Source of the DNA: CAZHFW01 sp964531675
Lineage (GTDB): Bacteria > Planctomycetota > Phycisphaerae > Phycisphaerales > UBA1924
Length of the DNA stretch: 31,908 bases
Direction of reading: 5' to 3'
NCBI GenBank assembly: GCA_964531675.1
Contig: CAZHFW010000043.1
Coordinates: 1-31,908, forward strand
The notes beneath the pieces were generated by a model. The model did not search any database. It had not been told where the DNA came from and saw only the letters and a program-made list of their open reading frames with translations. Shown piece by piece: positions 16,016-24,024 of the stretch. How positions within the stretch are numbered: position 1 is the stretch's first letter; each line of letters begins with the position of its first letter. The translations under genes and the position numbers were made by a program.

Positions 16016-16627
16016 ATGGTCAAGATCAACAAGATATACACCAAGACCGGCGACGATGGCACCACGGGGCTGGCGACCGGCGCCCGGGTCCGCAAGGACC
16101 ATCTCCGCGTGGAGTGCTACGGGACCGTCGACGAGGCGAATGCGGCGATCGGCGTCTCAGTGACCGTCGCGACCTCCGGGCAGGAGCGCCCCTCCCGGGA
16201 AGTCTCCACCCAGATCGCGGACATCCTCCGCGCCATCCAGCACGATCTCTTCGACGTGGGCGCGGATCTGGCCACCCCGGTCGCGCCGGACGAGAAGGCC
16301 GGGACCAGGCTCCGCGTGATCCATGGCCAGACCGAGCGTCTGGAGCGGATCATCGATCAGTACAACGACCACCTGAAGCCCCTCAACAGCTTCGTGCTCC
16401 CCGGCGGGACGCCCCTGGCGGCGTCGCTGCACGTGGCCCGCACCGTGGTCAGGCGTGCCGAGCGCCTGGCGGTCTCCCTCCATTCCAACGAGCCGGATGC
16501 GACCAGCATCGAGACGGTGCGGTACCTCAACCGCCTGAGCGATCTGCTGTTCGTGCTGGGGAGGGTCGCCAATGAGAACGGCGTGCTCGATGTTCTGTGG
16601 GTTCCGGGGGCCAATCGCGGGAAGTAA
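16016..16627 (+). CDS. pduO: PduO-type ATP:cob(I)alamin adenosyltransferase
   Basis: A 203-residue protein transferring the adenosyl group of ATP to cob(I)alamin to make coenzyme B12. Diagnostic motifs are the N-terminal TKTGDDGTTGL (9-19, ATP binding), YGTVDEANAAIG, the mid-protein FVLPGGTPLAASLHVARTVVRR segment (shown here as LPGG followed by RTVVRRAER) and YLNRLSDLLFVLGR near the C-terminus. It belongs to the PduO rather than the CobA fold. The first eight residues of the frame match the family start (MVKINKIYT), so the start is firm; only a weak GAGAG lies upstream. It implies a B12-dependent enzyme such as ribonucleotide reductase, mutase or diol dehydratase elsewhere in the genome. The phosphatase gene follows 76 bases downstream. 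Confidence 0.95.
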   Translation: MVKINKIYTKTGDDGTTGLATGARVRKDHLRVECYGTVDEANAAIGVSVTVATSGQERPSREVSTQIADILRAIQHDLFDVGADLATPVAPDEKAGTRLRVIHGQTERLERIIDQYNDHLKPLNSFVLPGGTPLAASLHVARTVVRRAERLAVSLHSNEPDATSIETVRYLNRLSDLLFVLGRVANENGVLDVLWVPGANRGK

Positions 16628-16653
16628 GCGCAGCCAGGCGGGCGTCGTCCCGG

Positions 16654-16659
16654 TAGGCT
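16654..16659 (+). promoter_or_regulatory. Candidate -10 box TAGGCT of the first SpoIIE gene
   Basis: TAGGCT lies 44 bases before the GTG start at 16704, which has a GAGGG ribosome binding site. It would let the phosphatase gene be transcribed apart from the adenosyltransferase gene. No -35 box is evident. Confidence 0.3.
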
Positions 16660-16703
16660 GTGCTGGGTAAGGGTCGCGTCGTTCGAGCACGAGGGTCCGC
16701 GGG

Positions 16704-18134
16704 GTGAGTTCCAGCGCCAAGTCCGTGAGCTACACAACGGAGTTCCGCCAGGAGGTCGAGGCGGAAGAGAGTGTTCTGCTGCGCCAGCGGTTCCTGCTCT
16801 TCAGCGGGATCCTGGCGTTCTTCGGCCTTCTGGTCATGCTCATGTCGGTGGGGCTCTCAATGACCCAGGCGCTGGCCAAGGGTGCGATCGCGGCCCAGAC
16901 CAGTGCGGACACGACCGCCAAACAGGCGCTGGCCAGTCTCGACCGCAGCTTCTACGTCAACAACGCGGCCTCCGTGGTCGCGACGATCATGTATCTGGCC
17001 TGCTTCCTGACCGCGTGGCGCGGCAGGCTTGGCTGGACCGCGATCCGGTCCCTGAGCCTCTGGCTGGTCTTCCTCGACGGCCTGATCCACATGATCGTGT
17101 CGGCGACCACCGGCGGGGGGCTCGGCCTCTTCGGCCTCCTGGTCACGCACGTGCTCGCGTGCGTCTTCCTCCCCTGGACGCCCGGGCAGTCCGTGCGTCC
17201 GGTCGCGCCTTTGCTTGCCATCTACGCGCTCATTGTGATCTTCCTGAGGGACAACACCCCCGAGATCAAGACCTTCAACGTCATCCTGAGCCTCTTCATC
17301 CCCACGCCGGGCATGTTCATCTGCTGGCTCAAGGCGGGTCGCAGGCTTGAACAGCACCGCATGAAGTTCCTGGCGCGGCGCTACTCCGAGGTGCGTCGTG
17401 AACTGGTCGACGCCCAGCGCATCCATCAGGCCCTCTTCCCGGAGCCTGTGAACGATGGCCCCCTCCGCTTTAACTACCGGTACGAGCCCATGCGGCAGAT
17501 CGGCGGGGACTTCCTGTTCTTCCGCTCCAAGGGCCACGGGACCAGCCTGGTCGTGCTCGACGTCACGGGGCACGGGATCGCCGCAGCCCTGACGGTGAAC
17601 CGCCTCCACGGCGAACTTGAACGCCTCTTTGCCGAGAATCCCGCGATCGCGCCGGGCGAGGTCATGCGCCTGGTCAACCGCTACGTCCATCTGACCCTGG
17701 CCAATCACGCGGTGTACGTGACGGCGTTCGCGTGCCGGATCAACACCGACCGCGACACGCTCGAATACGCCTCGGGCGGGCACCCCCCGGCCTTCATCCG
17801 CACAGTGGATGGACGGATCGAACAGCTCCGCGACACCGGGCCTCAGCTCGGCGTCTTTGCCGACCACGAGTACGAGAGCGATCCCCCCAAGTCGATCCGC
17901 TTTGGTCCGGGCGACACCCTCGTCGCGTACACCGACGGCGCGATCGAGTGCACCGATCACCGGGGACGCATGCTCGGGATCGGCGGGATCGAGCGGCTTC
18001 TGGCCTCTGAGATCAGAGGCGGCGCCGCGGACCGGCCCGACTGGACGCGTGAGCTCATGGCCATGGTCGAACGCTTCCGCCATGGGCCGCCCGCCGACGA
18101 CACGCTGGTCATCGAAGTCTCACGGGCGATCTGA
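16704..18134 (+). CDS. Membrane SpoIIE/PP2C-type serine phosphatase A
   Basis: A 476-residue protein with a polytopic N-terminal half and a cytoplasmic SpoIIE (PP2C) phosphatase domain. Hydrophobic segments lie near 29-51, 86-104, 112-132, 139-157, 166-182 and 190-209. Segment 151-182 carries a Pro-Trp motif (P157-W158-T) shared with its two paralogues downstream. A helical linker (about 213-248, ending DAQRIHQALFPEP) joins to the catalytic part. Metal-binding aspartates are present: D269 in GGDF, D286 in LDVTGHG, D411 in YTDG, and D465-D466 in ADDTL, so it should be active. RsbU/SpoIIE-type enzymes dephosphorylate STAS-domain anti-anti-sigma factors to release sigma factors; that target here is inference, as no STAS or anti-sigma gene is in the window. 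GTG start with GAGGG eight bases upstream. Confidence 0.93.
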   Translation: MSSSAKSVSYTTEFRQEVEAEESVLLRQRFLLFSGILAFFGLLVMLMSVGLSMTQALAKGAIAAQTSADTTAKQALASLDRSFYVNNAASVVATIMYLACFLTAWRGRLGWTAIRSLSLWLVFLDGLIHMIVSATTGGGLGLFGLLVTHVLACVFLPWTPGQSVRPVAPLLAIYALIVIFLRDNTPEIKTFNVILSLFIPTPGMFICWLKAGRRLEQHRMKFLARRYSEVRRELVDAQRIHQALFPEPVNDGPLRFNYRYEPMRQIGGDFLFFRSKGHGTSLVVLDVTGHGIAAALTVNRLHGELERLFAENPAIAPGEVMRLVNRYVHLTLANHAVYVTAFACRINTDRDTLEYASGGHPPAFIRTVDGRIEQLRDTGPQLGVFADHEYESDPPKSIRFGPGDTLVAYTDGAIECTDHRGRMLGIGGIERLLASEIRGGAADRPDWTRELMAMVERFRHGPPADDTLVIEVSRAI

Positions 18135-18250
18135 CGCGGCCCGTCGTCATTCGGAGGCGGGAAGGGCGTCATTGCGCATCTTCGGGCGAACCGGCAGCTG
18201 GCGGGAGACGTCTGACATCCCCCGCGAAACCGCACCGATCGGAATCCAAA

Positions 18251-18256
18251 TAGACT
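18251..18256 (+). promoter_or_regulatory. Candidate -10 box TAGACT of the second SpoIIE gene
   Basis: TAGACT ends 9 bases before the ATG at 18266. The only purine stretch between them is agg touching the ATG, too close for a normal ribosome binding site, so a very short leader is expected. The same hexamer precedes the third phosphatase gene. Confidence 0.45.
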
Positions 18257-18265
18257 GACCTTAGG

Positions 18266-20467
18266 ATGGCGCTGCGACCACTCAATCGGGAGTTGATCCC
18301 GCCCGAGCTTCACGCGGCGTACGACGGACAGCGCGACGCGCTGCTCCGCCGGCGCACGCTCTGGGTGCTCGGCGTCTTCCTTTTCTTCGAGCTGACCGCT
18401 GCGGGGATGGTCGCGATCACGCACATCCAGCCCGACCCGGGCTCCCCGCTGCAGATCGAGACCGACGCGCGCGGCCTGGGCCCGCGCTACTGGGCCCTGC
18501 TCGCGGGCATGATCGTCTTTGCCATGGGGATGTTCGTCGCGGTCTGGCAACGCTGGAGGCGTCTGCCCGACTGGCCCACGGTCATGGCGCTGGTCGTCGC
18601 GGGCCCCGCCTGGATCACGATCCTCGCCTGTCTGATGGGGCTCAATCCACGCTGGTACGAGGCCGAGCCCTGGTTCATCGGCGTGCTCGCGGCGATGGTC
18701 TTCCCCTGGAGCACGCGCGACGCCTTCCGCGCCCTGGTGCTGGTGGCGGCCGGCGCGATTCCCGCAGCGGTGCTCTTTGCGATCACCGATCGCGCCATGG
18801 CGTTCACCAGCTCGCGCGCCATGGCCACGTTGATGATGCCCGGCGCGACGCTCATCATGCTGGGCGCGACCGCGCTGCTCCGCCGGCCCAGACAGCGTGA
18901 ACTGGTCATCGAGGTCCTCGCCAGCGCTTCCCAACGTCAGGAACTGCCCCGCCCTGATCGTTGGCCCTGCGGCCAGGCGGTCGCGGGGGACTACATCCGC
19001 GCCGCCGAGATGCGGGCGGCGTACGCGATGGAGTCGGCCCGTCTCTTCAGCAAGAGCCTGATGCGATTCCTCGCGGGCGCGGGCGGACTCTGCATCGCGC
19101 TGGCGCTGGCCAGGCTCGCGATGCTCCGCTTCACGCCCGAGGGTGTCGCGGTCCGGGACCTGATCCTGGATCCCACGACGCGGGGCGTGGGCAACGTCCG
19201 GGCGATGATCAGCGCCTCGGTCCCCTTTGATCTGGCCCTGGGCGCCGGGCTCGTGTCCGCGAGCGTGATGCTCCTGTGGTCCAAGGCGAGCCGTGCGACG
19301 TTGCGCACCGCGTCCAGCGTCATCATCGCGCTGGCCTATTGCACCAGCGCTCTCGAGGCGATCCGGATCGCGCAGCTTTCGCCCGACACCGGGCTCCCCA
19401 TGGTCATCTGCGCCATGGGGCTCGGGCTCTGGACGCTCCTGGCCTCGATCCTGCTCCCCTGGACCGTGAGCGATGCTCTGCGGACCGTGCTGCTCAGCGT
19501 CGTTTCGGGCGGCATGGTCATGTACGTCGGGGGGATGCTCGCGGAGCTGCACGCGGAGTGGAAGGAGTACGTGCTCGTCCCGGTGGCGGCCTGCGTCTTC
19601 TCGCTCCCCGCGGTCGTCGGCGCCGCCTTGCGTCAGTCGTTCTGGCATCGCCAGTTCCAGGCCCAGTACGTCGAGAAACGCGAGCGCGAGTTCCGCGACG
19701 AGCTCACCTACGCCCGAAGGCTCCACGAGTCGCTCTTCCCGCTCCCCTTGGCGGACGGGACCCTGAGGCTCGCCTTCCGCTACGAGCCCATGCGCCAGCT
19801 CGGCGGCGACTTCCTGTTCGTTCAGGACCAGCGCAGCGATCCCCACACGCCGGCCCTGAGTCTGGTCGTGATCGACGTGACCGGCCACGGCATCCCCGCC
19901 GCGATCACGGTCGCCCAGCTCGCGGGCGAGCTTCGCCGCATTTACGCCGAGAAGCCCGCGGCGTCTCCCGACGAGGTGCTCGCGTCTTTGAACCGCTACA
20001 TGGGGCTCACGGTCGCGACCCACTCGGTGTACGCGACCGCGTTCTGTGCCCGCGTGGAGCCCCGGAGCGGGAGGCTGCGCTTCGCCAGCGCCGGACACCC
20101 GCCCGCCTTCCTCCGCCGGGTGACAGGCAAGGTGGAGGAACTGGAATCCACGACGTTTGTGCTGGGCGTCGCCAAGGGAAACGACTTCGAGGCCGGCGCG
20201 GTCGACGTGCCCTTCGAGGCGGGCGATGCGCTGGTCGTGTTCACCGACGGCGCCCCCGAGGCCCGCGACGCCCAGGGGCGAATGCTCAGGCTCTCGGGCA
20301 TGCGTGACCTGGTCCGCCGGGCCATGGTCGGCCCGCACCTGCTGCCCGAATGGCTCCTGCAGGCGGTGAGGCTCCACCGCGCGGGCCAGCCCGAGGACGA
20401 CACCCTGGTCGCGACGATTTACCGGACGCCCGAGACATCGCAGGTGGAGACGAGCCTCAGTCCTTGA
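18266..20467 (+). CDS. Membrane SpoIIE/PP2C-type serine phosphatase B, doubled membrane domain
   Basis: A 733-residue paralogue of the phosphatases on either side, about 240 residues longer. The extra length is a second copy of the membrane module. Module 1 covers about 28-205 and has P147-W148-S with DAFR following; module 2 covers about 258-460 and has P398-W399-T with DALR following. About 50 mostly hydrophilic residues lie between. A charged linker (about 465-492, EKREREFRDELTYARRLHESLF) leads to the catalytic domain, with D515 in GGDF, D537 in IDVTGHG, D661 in FTDG and D711-D712 in EDDTL all kept. Function is inferred as for protein A: membrane-sensed dephosphorylation of a phosphoserine partner. 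Its last 11 bases overlap the 3' end of the opposite-strand MazG-like gene. Confidence 0.92.
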   Translation: MALRPLNRELIPPELHAAYDGQRDALLRRRTLWVLGVFLFFELTAAGMVAITHIQPDPGSPLQIETDARGLGPRYWALLAGMIVFAMGMFVAVWQRWRRLPDWPTVMALVVAGPAWITILACLMGLNPRWYEAEPWFIGVLAAMVFPWSTRDAFRALVLVAAGAIPAAVLFAITDRAMAFTSSRAMATLMMPGATLIMLGATALLRRPRQRELVIEVLASASQRQELPRPDRWPCGQAVAGDYIRAAEMRAAYAMESARLFSKSLMRFLAGAGGLCIALALARLAMLRFTPEGVAVRDLILDPTTRGVGNVRAMISASVPFDLALGAGLVSASVMLLWSKASRATLRTASSVIIALAYCTSALEAIRIAQLSPDTGLPMVICAMGLGLWTLLASILLPWTVSDALRTVLLSVVSGGMVMYVGGMLAELHAEWKEYVLVPVAACVFSLPAVVGAALRQSFWHRQFQAQYVEKREREFRDELTYARRLHESLFPLPLADGTLRLAFRYEPMRQLGGDFLFVQDQRSDPHTPALSLVVIDVTGHGIPAAITVAQLAGELRRIYAEKPAASPDEVLASLNRYMGLTVATHSVYATAFCARVEPRSGRLRFASAGHPPAFLRRVTGKVEELESTTFVLGVAKGNDFEAGAVDVPFEAGDALVVFTDGAPEARDAQGRMLRLSGMRDLVRRAMVGPHLLPEWLLQAVRLHRAGQPEDDTLVATIYRTPETSQVETSLSP

Positions 20468-20777
20468 CGCCCTCGATGGTCTGGTGCGTGTACTTGCGCA
20501 GGGCGTGCTCGAGGTCGACGTTGTTGATGTTGGCCAGCGTGGTCAGCCAGGCCAGGACATCGGCGAACTCTTCATCGAGGTTGGCGCGCTGGGCGGGAGT
20601 GGGGGACTTCCCCGGGGCGTTGTCCTGGAGCGCGGTCGCCAGCTCGCCGAGCTCTTCCATGAACCACAGAAATGTGCCGGGGGTCCCGCGGGCGGAGTCG
20701 GTCTTGTAGTAGCGATCACGGATCAGGGCCTGAAAGGCCGCGAAGGACAGGGGCTGGTGCGTGCCGGGGTTGCTCAT
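20457..20777 (-). CDS. MazG-like nucleotide pyrophosphohydrolase
   Basis: A 106-residue all-alpha NTP pyrophosphatase-type protein of the small MazG-like group. The metal-binding pattern is EELGEL (41-46) in the first helix pair and EEFADVLAWL (about 69-78) in the second, matching the EExxE...ExxD arrangement that holds Mg. Such enzymes hydrolyse (d)NTPs to monophosphates and PPi, cleaning damaged nucleotides or lowering ppGpp; the substrate here is unknown. It is coded against the direction of the phosphatase cluster, its 3' end overlapping gene B by 11 bases. TACGCT lies 6 bases before the ATG and there is no Shine-Dalgarno sequence. Confidence 0.88.
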   Translation of the reverse strand: MSNPGTHQPLSFAAFQALIRDRYYKTDSARGTPGTFLWFMEELGELATALQDNAPGKSPTPAQRANLDEEFADVLAWLTTLANINNVDLEHALRKYTHQTIEGVKD

Positions 20778-20783
20778 GGACCA

Positions 20784-20789
20784 AGCGTA
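20784..20789 (-). promoter_or_regulatory. Candidate -10 box TACGCT of the MazG-like gene
   Basis: Minus-strand TACGCT is separated from the ATG at 20777 by exactly six bases (tggtcc), the same distance as before the GlmU-like and ThiF-type genes. It would give a leaderless mRNA. Confidence 0.45.
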
Positions 20790-20893
20790 CCGGCCGCGCG
20801 GGGCGGCGTGGGGGCGCGTGGGGTCTCAAAAGGGGCCGGTCGGCGGAGGGTGAAGTTTCCTGTTTCGGGGAGAACTTGCGGCCGGGATTGCAG

Positions 20894-20899
20894 TAGACT
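20894..20899 (+). promoter_or_regulatory. Candidate -10 box TAGACT of the third SpoIIE gene
   Basis: TAGACT lies 2 bases before an ATG at 20902 and 35 bases before a second in-frame ATG at 20935. A start of transcription 6-7 bases past the box would fall inside the first ATG, so the box argues for 20935 as the protein start. Confidence 0.35.
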
Positions 20900-20934
20900 C
20901 CATGGGCTTTGCGTTGAGGGCTCAATCTTTGGAG

Positions 20935-22422
20935 ATGGTCAAGGTCAAACTGCAGTCGAACTTCGAGACGGAGTTCGTGATCGAGAGCCGCCGCCTGCTG
21001 CGCGTTCGCCTTCAGGCGGTCGCGGGCGTCGGGGCGCTGGTCGCTGCTGGGCTGGTCGTGGTCGCGGCGGGGAAGCTCGTCGGATCCATCCCGTCCGCGG
21101 GGCTGGCGATCGGCGCGGTCCTGGCGGTCCTTTCGGGATTCGCGGGCGTCGCGGCCCGGACCGGGAAGGTCCCCGCCCAGGCGCTGGTCGGCCTGAGCAT
21201 CTTCTATGTCCTCACGTACGTGCTGCTCGTGCTGGCCTGGATCTGGATGGCCCCGACACCCCGCGGCGGGCTCTCGGATCCGGCGCTGATCGGCGCCATG
21301 GTCATGACGGTCTTCTCCACAGCCTTGCTCCCCTGGTCCTGGAAGCAGGGCCTGATGGCGTTCCTTCCCGCGACCATCGCGTACGCCGTCGCGATGAACG
21401 AGCATCCCGGGATCATCGAACTCTCCCAGTCGCGGCCGCTCATCATCGGGCTTGGCGCGCTGGTGACCTGCGTGCTCGTGGTCGTGACCCGCATCGCCTT
21501 CGAGCGTTCCCGCATGGTCGACACGATCATGCGGGTCCTGCAGGACAAGTACGAGAACACCGAACGCGAGCTCTCCGACGCCCGCCGGGTGCATGAATCC
21601 ATGTTCCCCGAGCCCGTGCTCGACGGCATGCTCCGCCTGCGGTATCGGTACGAGCCGATGGACCAGATCGGCGGGGACTTCCTGTTCCTGCACCGCGCCA
21701 AGACTCCCTCGGGACAGCGCAACATCTCGGTGGTCATCATCGATGTGACGGGCCACGGCATCGCGGCGGCGCTGGCGGTCAATCGCCTGCACGGCGAGCT
21801 CGATCGTCTCTACCACCGCGATCCGTACATCGCCCCGGGCGTGGTCATCAAGTCCATCAACTCCTACATCTACACGCTCATGGCGAGCCATGGCGTCTTC
21901 GCGACCGCGCTGTGCGCACGCTTCGACGCCGAGGCCAAGAAGCTCGAGTATTGCAACGCGGGCCATCCCCCCGCGTACCTCTCCACGCTCGAAGGGGCCA
22001 CCCAGACCCTGGACTCCACCGCCCTCATGCTCGGCGTGTGCGGCGATGACCTGTTCGACCCCTGCCCACTGGAGATGCCCTTCAACCCGGGCGATCGCTT
22101 CATCGCCTACACCGACGGCGCCATCGAAGCCCAGGACAAGACCGGCCATCAGCTCGGCATCGAAGGCCTGACGGGCCTCATCACCACCGGCCACGCGATG
22201 GACCTCGACGGCACCTGGACCGAGTACCTCATCGATCGCGTCAAGAGCTTCCGCGATGGCCCCGCCCTGGACGACACCCTGTTCGTCGAGGTGTCCTGGG
22301 ACAAGAACCAGCTCAAGCGTGAAAAGGCCAGGGCCGACCGAGAGCGCTGGGAGCGCGAAATGGCCCTTCGGGCCGCTGCCCGCGCAGCCGAGCCGCCCTC
22401 GGATGACCAGTCCGGCTCTTGA
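20935..22422 (+). CDS. Membrane SpoIIE/PP2C-type serine phosphatase C
   Basis: A 495-residue paralogue of A and B. Hydrophobic segments lie near 25-45, 52-71, 82-106, 118-135, 139-153 and 169-187; the Pro-Trp motif is P133-W134-S. A linker helix (about 200-226, ending DARRVHESMFPEP) precedes the catalytic domain with D248 in GGDF, D270 in IDVTGHG, D394 in YTDG and D446-D447 in LDDTL, all intact. Unlike A and B it ends in a 40-residue charged, probably coiled-coil tail rich in K, R and E. Start: from 20935 the N-terminus (ETEF at 11-14) lines up with TTEF at 11-14 of protein A; an ATG at 20902 would add 11 residues. ggag touches the ATG, so initiation signals are poor either way. The lipoprotein operon begins about 185 bases downstream. 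Confidence 0.92.
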   Translation: MVKVKLQSNFETEFVIESRRLLRVRLQAVAGVGALVAAGLVVVAAGKLVGSIPSAGLAIGAVLAVLSGFAGVAARTGKVPAQALVGLSIFYVLTYVLLVLAWIWMAPTPRGGLSDPALIGAMVMTVFSTALLPWSWKQGLMAFLPATIAYAVAMNEHPGIIELSQSRPLIIGLGALVTCVLVVVTRIAFERSRMVDTIMRVLQDKYENTERELSDARRVHESMFPEPVLDGMLRLRYRYEPMDQIGGDFLFLHRAKTPSGQRNISVVIIDVTGHGIAAALAVNRLHGELDRLYHRDPYIAPGVVIKSINSYIYTLMASHGVFATALCARFDAEAKKLEYCNAGHPPAYLSTLEGATQTLDSTALMLGVCGDDLFDPCPLEMPFNPGDRFIAYTDGAIEAQDKTGHQLGIEGLTGLITTGHAMDLDGTWTEYLIDRVKSFRDGPALDDTLFVEVSWDKNQLKREKARADRERWEREMALRAAARAAEPPSDDQSGS

Positions 22423-22607
22423 GGCGGTCCTGTTTGGAAAAAGATCGGGTTCCTCGGGCGATCCCGGGCGGTCGGGGTACCATCCGCCCGTCGAGCTTCG
22501 GGAGCAAAGCCGCGGGGGAACCGTGGGACGCGACCGGGGTCTCACAACTGCCCGTGGCCGAGCCAAACGCACACTCGGCTGAACTGGTCCGTGGGCCGAC
22601 CGGCGCC

Positions 22608-24020
22608 GTGACCCCCCTGGAACACACTTCGCGATCGACCTCCCGCGGCGCCTGGCGCCGGGTGTGGCGTCTCGGTGCCTCGGGAGTGCTCCCCCTGAGC
22701 CTCAGCGCGGGGCTGGTGGGCTGCGCGGGCATCGCCGAGCAGCAGACGATGCTCAACAACCTGCACGCCCAGGGTCAGTATCAGCAGGCCGCGGCGTACC
22801 TCGACGAGAAGAAGGTCGAAGAGGCCTACGGCACCAAGAACAGGGTGCTCTGGCAACTCGACCGCGGATCGCTGGCACGCACGCTCGATCAGCCCGAGCA
22901 GGCGATCACGCTCCTCGAAGAGGCCGAGCGCACCATCGAGCTCGGACGCCAGCAGTCCGCGGGGGACGTCGTCGGTTCGTGGCTCGTCAACGACACCGTC
23001 CTCCCGTTCCAGGCCGAGCCTTACGAGGACATGTACGTCAACGTCATCAAGCTCCTGGCCAACCTGGAGCTCGGACGCATCGACGGCGGCGCGACCGTCG
23101 AGGCCCGGCGCCTGGCGGGCAAGGCCAATCAGCTCCGCGACCGCTATCTGCAACTCGCCGATGCGGTGGACCGCAAGGCCGAGTCGTCGCAGATCGCCGC
23201 GGCCCGCGGCAGTTTCGGCGGAATGGTCCAGACCAACCAGGCGGGCCAGTTCGTGGAATCGCCTTTGGGCACGTACCTCTCCGCGCTGGCGTTCATGAAG
23301 GTGGGGGACTCGAACTTCCAGCAGGTCGCGGGAAGGCGTCTGGTCGATTCGCTCGAAATCCAGAAGGGCCTGATCGGCACGGTGCGCACCGAGGACTTCC
23401 TGGACCTTGGCACCAAGCAGGCCAAGGACGTGAACGTGCTGGTCGTCGCGCTCTCGGGGCGCGGGCCGACCAAGGAAGCCGAGCAGATCGGACCTTTGGC
23501 GATCGCCTCGGTGCCGATTTATCTCGAGCTTCCCAAGCTGCGCGAGCATCCTTCGGTCGTGACCGCGGCGCGCGTGAAGGTCGATGGACAGATCGTGCCT
23601 GGCTCGGAGCTCAAGCTCATCGAGGATCTCAACGCGGTCGCGACGGAGAACCACCGACGCCAGATGCCTCTGATCTATCAGAAGACGCTCGTGCGCTACC
23701 TGATCAAAGCGGGCGTCACGGTGGGCGTGACCGAGGGAATTCAGAATCGCAAGGGCAACCGCGATGACGGATGGATCCGGATCGTGGGCGGCCTGGTGGG
23801 TCTGGGCGTGCTGATGGCGACCGAGAAGGCGGACCTGCGCTGCTGGGCGTTCCTGCCCGGCCAGGCGCGGGTGAGCACGCTGAAGATCGAGCCCGGCGTG
23901 CACACGTTCACCGTCGAGTATCTCGCGGACAACGGCGCGGTCGTGTTCACCGCGCCGAACAAAACAATGACCGTCACCGAAGAAGGCCTGGCGACAGGCG
24001 TCTTCCAGTACTGGAGATAG
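22608..24020 (+). CDS. COG3014-type lipoprotein
   Basis: A 470-residue lipoprotein from the GTG chosen here, with an Arg-rich start, a hydrophobic stretch and lipobox LVGC (C39). The next 120 residues look helical and TPR-like (QAITLLEEAERTIELGR). LPFQAEPYEDMYVNVIKLLANLELG followed by EARRLAGKANQLR is the hallmark of COG3014 proteins, shown here as the AEPYEDMYVN and VEARR blocks. The C-terminal half contains VVALSGRGPTKEAEQ, as in the family, and a Gly-rich hydrophobic helix near 400-420. Its molecular function is not known; members are often coded next to LpoB and LPP20-type lipoproteins, as here. The start is uncertain: the frame is open back to a TTG at 22419, and another GTG lies 19 codons downstream of the chosen one. 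Only 4 bases separate it from the next gene. Confidence 0.8.
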   Translation: MTPLEHTSRSTSRGAWRRVWRLGASGVLPLSLSAGLVGCAGIAEQQTMLNNLHAQGQYQQAAAYLDEKKVEEAYGTKNRVLWQLDRGSLARTLDQPEQAITLLEEAERTIELGRQQSAGDVVGSWLVNDTVLPFQAEPYEDMYVNVIKLLANLELGRIDGGATVEARRLAGKANQLRDRYLQLADAVDRKAESSQIAAARGSFGGMVQTNQAGQFVESPLGTYLSALAFMKVGDSNFQQVAGRRLVDSLEIQKGLIGTVRTEDFLDLGTKQAKDVNVLVVALSGRGPTKEAEQIGPLAIASVPIYLELPKLREHPSVVTAARVKVDGQIVPGSELKLIEDLNAVATENHRRQMPLIYQKTLVRYLIKAGVTVGVTEGIQNRKGNRDDGWIRIVGGLVGLGVLMATEKADLRCWAFLPGQARVSTLKIEPGVHTFTVEYLADNGAVVFTAPNKTMTVTEEGLATGVFQYWR

Positions 24021-24024
24021 AGAT

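Noticed and set aside
17957..20377. 806-codon open frame on the minus strand across phosphatases A and B
   Set aside because: Shadow of the GC-rich coding strand: composition is Arg/Gly/His/Glu-rich with no domain, and the opposite strand codes two proteins with complete catalytic motifs.
20716..22572. 618-codon open frame on the minus strand opposite phosphatase C
   Set aside because: Antisense shadow with low-complexity composition; it would also overlap the MazG-like gene.
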